Shown piece after piece: positions 56,842 to 64,000 of a stretch of 64,000 nt of DNA. The notes below the pieces were generated by a model. The model saw only the letters and a list, made by a program, of their open reading frames with translations. It ran no database searches and was not told the DNA's origin. Numbering within the stretch: the first letter of the stretch is position 1; every line of letters starts with the position of its first letter. Source of the DNA: Ensifer sp. IC3342 (lineage in GTDB: Bacteria; Pseudomonadota; Alphaproteobacteria; Rhizobiales; Rhizobiaceae). The stretch is taken from NCBI RefSeq assembly GCF_020193655.1, contig NZ_JADYVE010000003.1:1-64000 (forward strand). Reading direction: 5' to 3'. The position numbers were made by a program, and so were the translations under genes.

Positions 56842-59800
56842 TCACTGGAACTCGAAGATGCTGCGGAACACGCCCGGCGCGATGATCGACAACGGGTTGA
56901 TCGTAAGCTGCGGTTGCGTGAATTGGCCGGTCAGCTTGAAGGTAATGCCGAGCAGGCCGCGATCGCGGCCATTGCCAAGCAGGACTCCGATCAGCGGTAG
57001 TTCGCCGAACAGCCGGTTCAGCCCGTAGGCCGGCATAAAGGTACCGGTCATGTCCATCCGGTCCCGCGAGTCGCGGACGGTGCCCTGAAATGTCGCCCCG
57101 ACGTCAACGCCGCGCAGGACGCCGCTTTCGACGCGAATCGTGCCCTGATCGAGGTAGAGTTGAGCGAAACCGCGGTCGAACTGCGCCGTGCTCACGTCGA
57201 TATCACGCCGAACCGCCTGGTTGAGGCTGCGGCCATCTTGTCCCGCCGGCGTCGAGACCATGGATTGCAGCCGCTGTTCGCCGACTAGCGAGAATTTCCG
57301 CACATCGACAGCACCGCGCCAGGAACGCGCGCCACGGTCCCGCAACCGCAGATTCATCAGGCCGCCGCGCATGTTGCGATAGATATCGGCAAAGCGCGCC
57401 AGCGAGCCCGCGTCGCCGGTCGTCAGCTCCAGTATGTTGTCGGCGCCGGATTTGGCCATCTTGGCCACAACCGCTTGCCCGCTGCCGGTCACGGCAGAAA
57501 GGTCGATGTCGTCGATCTGTTGCCCACGGGCCGAATAGAGGAAACGCACACTTGACAAGACTTCGCCGTTGAAACCCGTGACCCGGTCAAGCCGGGCACT
57601 AAGCTTGATATTGCTGCTGTCAGCCGAACCAGATCCGGATTTCGCTCGCATCAGCGCCGGCCTGATGTCCGCGGCCCCCCCGGTCAAACCAACGGCATAA
57701 CCGCCCTTGCTGCGATCGATCGTGACGGCGAAATCGTCTCCGTTGGCAAGGCGCACACCGCTCAGTTCGGCCGATGCGAGGCCTGCCTCATCGACACGTA
57801 GGCGGCCGGAAGCCCCGAACCCGTCGCCCGCGATATCGAAATCACCGATCTCCGTCACGCCATCGGTTGCCTTGACGGTGAATTGGGCCTTTGCGGGGAT
57901 GCCTGCCCCCTTGCTCCAGCCGATCCAGGGCAGCGACAGCGAAGCCTTGCCGAGGTCTGCCTTGACCGATTGGCTGCCGTCTTCCGCCAGCGAAACGTCG
58001 ACGCCAACCGGCCCGCTGACGATGCCCGACAACGCCGGAGCGATCTTCCGACGGGCGGCGTCGTCGAGCGTCCCGGAGATTTCGCGTGTTCGCTTCACGT
58101 TTGCTTTGCTGTCCACCGGCTCTGTCAGTGCGATCCGCATCTTGGAACCGTCGATCAGTGCATCGGCGTCAAGCACCGCCTGGGCGTTGTCGATCCGCAT
58201 TGTGCCCGCTAGATTGGCGATGGAACGACCGGAGATGGGCCGGTTGATCGTCACGTCCTGAAGCTGCATCTCCGCCTGCCAGAGAGGCGACGGCGGCTTC
58301 TGATCCGAAATCAAGCCGAAGCGTGCGCCCACCAGGGCCGTCATCGGCCCGGTGAAATCCTCCGGCACGAATGGCGTCTTCTGGAGGGCACGGATCGGTT
58401 TGTAGGCGACAAGCTCGGCAATCGCGTCGGCTTGCCCGCCGACTTCGATTTTCATTTCCGCCATCAGCGGCTTCGAGTAGACGTCGGGAATGATGAAGTC
58501 GCCGCCGTTCAACGCGACAGAGCGGCCGGAGGGGAAATAGGCGGCACCTCTTTCGACGTCGACGACCATGCGCTCGCCGCTGAGCTTGAAGCGCCCCGAC
58601 GTGTCGCGAAGCGGTGGGATCTCCCCCGCGATGTTGATGCGGGTGTCGTCGATGGCGAAGTTGATGTTGAGCTCATGCTCGTTGAGCCTGAAGTCGCCCT
58701 GATTGTTGGCGATCCGTCCCTCGGCTATCGAAACCTCTATCCGCGCGTCGGTCACCGTGCCGCCGAAGAGATTGCCGATTGCCCAACGTCTCGCTCCCTT
58801 GGCGATCCACCAGGGCCACAATTGCTTCACGGCGGTGGAATGCATCTGTTCGCTAAGGGCGACGAAGCTGATCTGCGGCGAGGTCTTGCCGAACGCGACC
58901 GAAAGCGAACCGGCCATGGAACCAAGCGGGCTCGATATCGCCAGTTGATCGAAAATAAGCCGGTGGCTGCCGGCCTCGAACCGTCCGCTTGCCTTGGCGT
59001 CGAAGGCAAGCGGTTTCTCCTGCATATCTTCAGGGTCCGTGCTTGCGTTCTGTAAGAGAAGGTCGACGGCGAAGCCCTTTTGGCTGGCTTCTGCAACCTT
59101 ATCGAGATCGATGAGGGCGCCCGTAAAAGGGAAGCTCGAGCGTCCGATCTTGACGACGGACGGCAATATTTCGACCGAGGCGCGGTCAAAATCATAGGAG
59201 ACGTTCAGTTCGGACGGGTTGAGAGTGGAAACAAGGCCACCGGCATGAAACGAACCTTGCGATGTCCTGACACCGACTTCCAGCGCCGGCTTCTGGCCGT
59301 CCGCCGCACGGGTGGCTTTCAGGCTGACATCCGCCGCCGCTTCGACGCCGAAGGCTTGTTCGCTTCCCGATTTACCATGATAGAGAAAGGGGGAGAGCGG
59401 CAAGGCGCGGACGGTCCCTTCGAAGCCGCCGATGCGGCCGTGCTCGCCGAGAGCTTTGGCGGTCAATTGCGCTTCGATCCCGTCGATCGCGACAATTCCA
59501 TCGACGCGCATGGAGCTATTGGGGTCGTGGGTGAACTCCAGCGTTTTCACTTCGACGGGAACGACGCGACCACGTGATCCCGTGACCGACAGGCTGAAAT
59601 CGGAGAGCAACACCGTTTGTGTCGCCCTGCCCGCGGTCAGCCGCGACATGCGGTCCGCCTGCGCGAACAACTTCTCGAGCGCATCGCCGACGTCGGCGAT
59701 GCGGATCGTGGTAAGGTCGATCGGTTCGCCGCGTGGCAGCAGCCCCGTATCGAGTTCGCCTTCTTCTGCCTCGAGTCGCGACACGGCTATGCGTCCGGTC

Positions 59801-60228
59801 ATCAGGGCGAAGGGATCGAGCGCTATCGAAATTGCGCCGAGCTTGGCTAGGTGGCGGCCCGACCCACTTTCCTTGAGTGTCACCCCGCGCGCCTTCAGCG
59901 CAAGCGCACCACCGCTCGTCATGCGGAGCACCGTGCTTTCGACGTCGGCATTATAGTTTTCGCCAAGAGCAGCGTTCAGCGCCGTACGTGCCCGCGTGTT
60001 GAGCGGTCCGTCGACCAAGCCGGTTTCGATCATCGCGACTAGGGACGCCACGGCGACGAATGCGAGCAGCGAGCAGCACAGTATGATCTTGCCGATAAAA
60101 CGCAGGGCGCCGCCCGGCCGAGGCGCATGCACGATAACCGGATCGTGGGCTTGCGCCGAAGGCAGCTCGTGCAGTGCGATGATGTCTTCCTTGCGAAAGC
60201 AAACCCTTTCGCCGCGGATATCGCTCAT
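56842..60228 (-). CDS. Large AsmA/YhdP-like envelope protein (DUF3971)
   Basis: 1,128 residues from ATG 60,228 (GGAGG upstream; a longer frame adds 29 unlikely residues). A cytoplasmic N-terminus is followed by one membrane helix (about 43-68), then a very long beta-rich periplasmic part with DUF3971 in the middle and an AsmA-like C-terminus (GVDVGATFQGTVRDSRDRMDMTGTFMPAYGLNRLFGELPLIG). Such bridge-like proteins move phospholipids between inner and outer membranes in other bacteria. The final FKLTGQFTQPQLTINPLSI is typical. Next to tyrS, convergent. Confidence 0.9.
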   Translation of the reverse strand: MSDIRGERVCFRKEDIIALHELPSAQAHDPVIVHAPRPGGALRFIGKIILCCSLLAFVAVASLVAMIETGLVDGPLNTRARTALNAALGENYNADVESTVLRMTSGGALALKARGVTLKESGSGRHLAKLGAISIALDPFALMTGRIAVSRLEAEEGELDTGLLPRGEPIDLTTIRIADVGDALEKLFAQADRMSRLTAGRATQTVLLSDFSLSVTGSRGRVVPVEVKTLEFTHDPNSSMRVDGIVAIDGIEAQLTAKALGEHGRIGGFEGTVRALPLSPFLYHGKSGSEQAFGVEAAADVSLKATRAADGQKPALEVGVRTSQGSFHAGGLVSTLNPSELNVSYDFDRASVEILPSVVKIGRSSFPFTGALIDLDKVAEASQKGFAVDLLLQNASTDPEDMQEKPLAFDAKASGRFEAGSHRLIFDQLAISSPLGSMAGSLSVAFGKTSPQISFVALSEQMHSTAVKQLWPWWIAKGARRWAIGNLFGGTVTDARIEVSIAEGRIANNQGDFRLNEHELNINFAIDDTRINIAGEIPPLRDTSGRFKLSGERMVVDVERGAAYFPSGRSVALNGGDFIIPDVYSKPLMAEMKIEVGGQADAIAELVAYKPIRALQKTPFVPEDFTGPMTALVGARFGLISDQKPPSPLWQAEMQLQDVTINRPISGRSIANLAGTMRIDNAQAVLDADALIDGSKMRIALTEPVDSKANVKRTREISGTLDDAARRKIAPALSGIVSGPVGVDVSLAEDGSQSVKADLGKASLSLPWIGWSKGAGIPAKAQFTVKATDGVTEIGDFDIAGDGFGASGRLRVDEAGLASAELSGVRLANGDDFAVTIDRSKGGYAVGLTGGAADIRPALMRAKSGSGSADSSNIKLSARLDRVTGFNGEVLSSVRFLYSARGQQIDDIDLSAVTGSGQAVVAKMAKSGADNILELTTGDAGSLARFADIYRNMRGGLMNLRLRDRGARSWRGAVDVRKFSLVGEQRLQSMVSTPAGQDGRSLNQAVRRDIDVSTAQFDRGFAQLYLDQGTIRVESGVLRGVDVGATFQGTVRDSRDRMDMTGTFMPAYGLNRLFGELPLIGVLLGNGRDRGLLGITFKLTGQFTQPQLTINPLSIIAPGVFRSIFEFQ

Positions 60229-60547
60229 CGGTGCCGGCGCCCTCCACCTAAGTGCGGCATTGCATACTTCCTTGTAAGGCCAGTCGCCGCGCGCGAGGGC
60301 CGGACCTTTGTTCACCCATGTAGATCACAATTTGTCGAGCCACGTCACCACGCGTGCCTACCGATGCTGTGGAAAGGCTCGCTATCGCCCCGGTTTTGCA
60401 CGACGAAACGCCGACCAGACTCTTAGCCCCAAAGGCCGTCCGCAACCTGTCAAATCTATCACAAATGCGCTGGACGGCCGTCGTCGATTTTCGATATGCC
60501 CTTAGCTGCCGAATGTCTGCAAAACTTGGCGTAAGAAAGGTTAAATC

Positions 60548-61015
60548 ATGGCACGATTGGGACTAGGTGATGTCGCCCCGGATTTTGAGCTTCCTCGCGA
60601 CGGTGGCGGTTCGATCTCGCTCTCTGCCCTTCGCGGCAAGCCGGTGGTGCTCTTTTTCTATCCCAAGGACGATACCAAGGCCTGCACCGAGGAAGCGATC
60701 TCCTTCTCCGGGCTTGCCGACGAATTTGAAGCCGCGGGCGTTGCTCTGATCGGTCTCTCGCCCGATTCGGTCAAGCAGCACGACCGCTTCGCCAAGAAGC
60801 ACAATCTAACCGTCGCTCTGGCGGCGGACGAAGACAAAAACGTCGTCAATGCCTATAGCGTCTGGGTGGAGAAGAGCCTTTACGGGCGCAAATACATGGG
60901 CGTCGAACGCACGACATTCCTGATAAACCCCGACGGGACCATCAACCGGGTTTGGGAAAAGGTCAGGGTTGCGGGCCATGCGAGCGAGGTTCTGGCGGCC
61001 GCAAAGACGCTTTGA
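60548..61015 (+). CDS. bcp: Thioredoxin-dependent peroxiredoxin Bcp
   Basis: 155 residues, BCP/PrxQ subfamily. The peroxidatic Cys is in DTKACTEEAISF (about residue 46), preceded by VVLFFYPKDD. The usual nearby resolving Cys, five residues on in many PrxQ, is Ile here, so it is a 1-Cys type or uses another partner. It reduces peroxides with thioredoxin. It lies 15 bp ahead of the ferritin-like gene. Confidence 0.93.
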   Translation: MARLGLGDVAPDFELPRDGGGSISLSALRGKPVVLFFYPKDDTKACTEEAISFSGLADEFEAAGVALIGLSPDSVKQHDRFAKKHNLTVALAADEDKNVVNAYSVWVEKSLYGRKYMGVERTTFLINPDGTINRVWEKVRVAGHASEVLAAAKTL

Positions 61016-61030
61016 ACCGATGGGGCCAGG

Positions 61031-61858
61031 ATGACCGACTTTCCGCAGTTCCACAGTTTGCGAGGCGCTGCCGTCGAGGCGATTCGCTCACCGGACCTTC
61101 ACCAAAAGACCGAGCTCGCGCAGGAGGCGGCGCGGCGTTGGCAGGGGAGAAGGCTGTCGTTGCGCTCCCCGCTGGATCGTGCGGTTCCTGAGCGGCCAGG
61201 CCGTCCGGCGAAGCCTGTGCTCACACCGCCGACCCAGGTCAAGCGGCGCTCGCTCGGCTCATTGAAGGGGCGCATCGCTCTGCTCCATGCGATCGCTCAT
61301 ATCGAATTGAACGCCGTTGACCTGGCGCTCGATATCGTTGCCCGCTATGCCTCGGAACCGGTGCCGAATTCGTTCTTCGACGGATGGATGCAGGTCGCCT
61401 TCGAGGAGGCGAAACACTTTCGGATGGTCCGGCAAAGGCTGAACGACCTTGGTGCGGACTATGGCGACCTGCCCGCGCATGACGGGCTGTGGCAGGCAGC
61501 GCACGACACACGGAACGACCTGACCGCGCGGCTTGCCGTCGTGCCGCTCATCCTCGAAGCCCGCGGTCTTGACGTCACGCCGGCTCTGCAGGCGAAAATG
61601 CGCGAAACCGGCGATCACGAGAGTGCCGCCGTTCTGGATGTCATCTACGAGGACGAAAAGGGTCACGTCGCCATCGGCGCAAAGTGGTTCCGCTTCCTTT
61701 GCGCCCGGCAAAAGAAGGATCCGGCCGCAACCTTTCAGGCACTCGTGCGGGCGAACTTTCGCGGACCGCTAAAGGCTCCGTTCAATGACATCGCGCGTGC
61801 GGAAGCCGGCTTGACGCCGTCCTTCTACCGCTCGATGGCGGCGTCCACCAACATCTGA
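61031..61858 (+). CDS. DUF455 ferritin-like protein
   Basis: 275 residues of the COG2833 family. The helical bundle has di-metal ligands in AIAHIELNAVDLA, FEEAKHFRMV, ILEARGLDVTP and YEDEKGHVAIG (about residues 93, 137-141, 175, 215-222), as in ferritin-like enzymes. The function of the family is not settled. Close coupling to bcp, 15 bp upstream, suggests an oxidative-stress or iron-related role. Confidence 0.88.
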   Translation: MTDFPQFHSLRGAAVEAIRSPDLHQKTELAQEAARRWQGRRLSLRSPLDRAVPERPGRPAKPVLTPPTQVKRRSLGSLKGRIALLHAIAHIELNAVDLALDIVARYASEPVPNSFFDGWMQVAFEEAKHFRMVRQRLNDLGADYGDLPAHDGLWQAAHDTRNDLTARLAVVPLILEARGLDVTPALQAKMRETGDHESAAVLDVIYEDEKGHVAIGAKWFRFLCARQKKDPAATFQALVRANFRGPLKAPFNDIARAEAGLTPSFYRSMAASTNI

Positions 61859-61948
61859 AGCCGACCTTCGCGCAAGGGTTTATTAACCCTAATAAAGTGT
61901 AATCGCTCCGGGGCAACGCGAGCTAGTTCGCATCCGGCTGGGGGTGAT

Positions 61949-63277
61949 GTGGTGTCTGTTCGTTCGGCAAACGGCGCCTTTCGTGAGCGCAGGCAAAACC
62001 ACGTGCTTATCCTGGCGAGCGGCAATAAGGTGCGGCACATGACCGTTCGCCCGTGGATGGCGGCGCTTGCTACCACCGTTATCGGGGTGTTCAGCATCGG
62101 CTACCTAGCAGCCACGACCTATCTGGTTCTGAGAGACGACCTGATCGGCGGCACGATCGCTCGCCAGGCTCGTATGCAGCACGAATACGAGGACCGAATC
62201 ACCGCGCTCAGGGCGCAGGTAGACCGGGTGATGAGCCGGCAATTGCTGGACCAGCAGGTCGTCGAGGAAAAGGTCGAGAAACTCCTGCAGCAGCAGTCGG
62301 CGTTATGGTCGCGCAGCGACAAGTTCGGTGCCTTGGCGGCAAGTGCCGATACTTCCGAAGACCTCGCTGAGGACGCATCTCCTGTGGTTGACCCCCTCGC
62401 TTTCGAAAAGCCGGCGGATGGGAATGGTGGCGTGAAGGCAATTGAAGAAATCATGGGCTTGAAAGGGCAAGCCGGCGCAACGCCGATACGCCTCGGTGCC
62501 CTCGCCTACGCACCTCCCCTGCCCGAGAGCAGCGAAAGGGAAACTCTCTCGGATCGAGCGGACCGAATCTTTTCCAAAGTCACGCTTTCGCTCAAGGATG
62601 TCGAGCGCGAGCAGATGGCGCGCATGGAGAATCTGACGAGCAGGGCGAACCGGGCAGCCGAAGCGATCAGGACGATTGTCGAACGGACCGGCGTCACCCT
62701 GTCGACCGGCGCGACGGAGGCCTCTGCAAACGAGACCGATGGAAATGCGGTCGGTGGGCCGTTCGTTGAACCGCAGGAAGAGGACCCGTTCGGGAAATCG
62801 CTCGCCGCACTCGATAGTGCGCTTCTGGAATTGGAGGAAACCCGCGACGCCGCCCGCAAGCTGCCGCTCGTAAGTCCGGCGCCCACCAGCGACGTCACGA
62901 GCAATTTCGGCAACCGGCTAGACCCGTTTCTCGGGCGACTGGCGCTCCACGCGGGGATCGATTTTCGGGCACCGATCGGAACGCGGATTCGCTCGGCTGC
63001 CGCGGGGACCGTCACAACGGCCGGGCCGACAGGCGGATACGGCAACATGGTCGAGATTGATCATGGCAACGGCGTCGTAACCCGTTATGCCCACCTGTCG
63101 GTCATTCTCGTCAATGTCGGCGATCATGTGCGAGCGGATGACGTCATCGCCAAGTCTGGAAGCACCGGACGGTCGACGGGTCCGCATCTGCACTATGAAG
63201 TTCGCTTGAACGGCCGCGCCGTCGATCCGGTGCGTTTTCTTCTTGCCGGCACGAAGCTCGCGGGCTTGATGAACTGA
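61949..63277 (+). CDS. M23 family peptidoglycan metallopeptidase
   Basis: 442 residues starting at GTG 61,949 (GGGGGTGAT ahead; GTG 61,952 also possible). One membrane helix (about 32-60) is followed by a coiled-coil region (about 75-125) and a C-terminal LytM domain (about 320-435). The zinc ligands lie in LHAGIDFRAP (H and D) and GPHLHYEV (second H of HxH), with RYAHLS between. It should cut or regulate cutting of cell-wall peptides in the periplasm, like other coiled-coil LytM proteins in division. Confidence 0.88.
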   Translation: MVSVRSANGAFRERRQNHVLILASGNKVRHMTVRPWMAALATTVIGVFSIGYLAATTYLVLRDDLIGGTIARQARMQHEYEDRITALRAQVDRVMSRQLLDQQVVEEKVEKLLQQQSALWSRSDKFGALAASADTSEDLAEDASPVVDPLAFEKPADGNGGVKAIEEIMGLKGQAGATPIRLGALAYAPPLPESSERETLSDRADRIFSKVTLSLKDVEREQMARMENLTSRANRAAEAIRTIVERTGVTLSTGATEASANETDGNAVGGPFVEPQEEDPFGKSLAALDSALLELEETRDAARKLPLVSPAPTSDVTSNFGNRLDPFLGRLALHAGIDFRAPIGTRIRSAAAGTVTTAGPTGGYGNMVEIDHGNGVVTRYAHLSVILVNVGDHVRADDVIAKSGSTGRSTGPHLHYEVRLNGRAVDPVRFLLAGTKLAGLMN

Positions 63278-63474
63278 CGTTTACGGGCGCCAACATTGTC
63301 TCCTTCCGCTTGACAAGAAATGGGAAGATTCGCACTCGTTTACCTTTCACCGCTTCAACGTGCTGGATTTCTTGACTTTCGGCGCCTTTCGGCTTAAGAG
63401 CGCCGCCACGTGGTGGCGCATTTTCCATCGATCGATCAGAGTTCTATTGAACCGGAACGGAAACAGTTTCCCCT

Positions 63475-64000
63475 TTGACCAATTTTGCTGACCTTGGCCT
63501 GAGCCAAAAAGTTCTCTCCGCCGTTACAGATGCGGGCTACGCAACTCCTACACCGATCCAGGCCGGGGCCATCCCGCCGGCGCTGCAGCGCCGTGACATT
63601 CTGGGTATTGCACAGACTGGAACCGGCAAAACGGCGTCCTTCGTTCTGCCGATGTTGACGCTGCTGGAAAAGGGTCGCGCTCGGGCTCGTATGCCGCGCA
63701 CGCTGATCCTCGAACCGACACGCGAGCTTGCGGCCCAGGTCGCGGAGAACTTTGACAAGTACGGCAAGAACCACAAGCTCAACATCGCGCTTTTGATCGG
63801 TGGTGTTTCCTTTGAGGAGCAGGACCGCAAGCTCGAGCGCGGAGCCGATGTGCTGATCTGCACCCCCGGCCGCCTGCTCGACCATTTCGAGCGCGGCAAG
63901 CTGCTGATGACGGGAGTCGAGATCCTCGTGATCGACGAAGCCGACCGCATGCTCGACATGGGCTTCATCCCGGACATCGAACGCATCGCGAAGCTCATTC
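63475..64000 (+). CDS. DEAD-box RNA helicase, 5' part (cut by window edge)
   Basis: 175 codons of an RhlE-type helicase are visible, running off the right edge. Start is TTG 63,475, since the conserved Q-motif region (FADLGLSQKVLSAVTDAGY, PTPIQAGAIP) begins right after it and no ATG is available. Motif I is AQTGTGKT, Ia PTRELAAQ, Ib TPGRLLDH and II DEAD in VIDEADRMLDMGF. It unwinds structured RNA, for example during ribosome assembly or cold growth. The rest of the protein is outside the window. Confidence 0.93.
   Translation, partial: MTNFADLGLSQKVLSAVTDAGYATPTPIQAGAIPPALQRRDILGIAQTGTGKTASFVLPMLTLLEKGRARARMPRTLILEPTRELAAQVAENFDKYGKNHKLNIALLIGGVSFEEQDRKLERGADVLICTPGRLLDHFERGKLLMTGVEILVIDEADRMLDMGFIPDIERIAKLI

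Overview
The window reads as a high-GC alphaproteobacterial (Rhizobiales) chromosome segment, most likely from the Ensifer/Sinorhizobium group. This is inferred from the sufS2-B-C-D-S1-T-A gene order, the glycine riboswitch in front of gcvTHP, the protein sequences of the housekeeping genes and the dispersed hairpin repeats. No database search was possible.

The window has two parts. From 1 to about 34.7 kb it is accessory DNA: short operons in mixed orientation, several pseudogenes, long stretches without genes, and three copies of one small tyrosine recombinase in different states of decay (16.9, 28.6 and 31.7 kb). From tRNA-Ala(CGC) at 34,760 rightwards the DNA is mostly compact core chromosome.

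Accessory part, left to right: a winged-helix/alpha-beta hydrolase fusion; a broken NAD-dependent epimerase gene; a cyclase-family hydrolase and a TetR regulator; then a tightly packed operon (4.6-11.1 kb) encoding a BKACE (DUF849) enzyme, a large alpha/beta hydrolase, a LigA/LigB-type class III ring-cleavage dioxygenase, an FAD monooxygenase, a second alpha/beta hydrolase and an MFS transporter. Two identical 12-bp palindromes bracket a TTGACA promoter in front of it. It looks like a TetR-controlled catabolic pathway for a hydroxylated (hetero)aromatic compound whose identity is unknown. Next come a LysE exporter, a LysR/alcohol dehydrogenase pair, and a MarR/membrane-protein pair sharing two palindromic operators. 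These are followed by a two-component system with a tripartite tricarboxylate transporter and a methylisocitrate-lyase-like enzyme (tctDE-tctCBA-prpB-like), cut off at its 3' end. The last accessory block holds an ankyrin protein, a YHS protein, two adenylate cyclase/TolB-like/TPR signalling proteins, the intact recombinase, a TniQ-like remnant and a cupin.

Core part: two tiny paralogous lipoproteins too short for ordinary gene calling; a periplasmic alpha/beta hydrolase; a copper-handling pair (DUF2946 and a YcnI/PCuAC fusion with an internal deletion); the glycine riboswitch and gcvTHP (glycine cleavage); a P-loop kinase-like protein; the complete suf Fe-S assembly operon read leftwards; an alpha/beta hydrolase behind an Irr-like palindrome; a GGDEF protein; anmK; tyrS; a giant AsmA-like envelope protein; bcp; a DUF455 ferritin-like protein; an M23 peptidase; and the start of a DEAD-box RNA helicase cut by the window edge.
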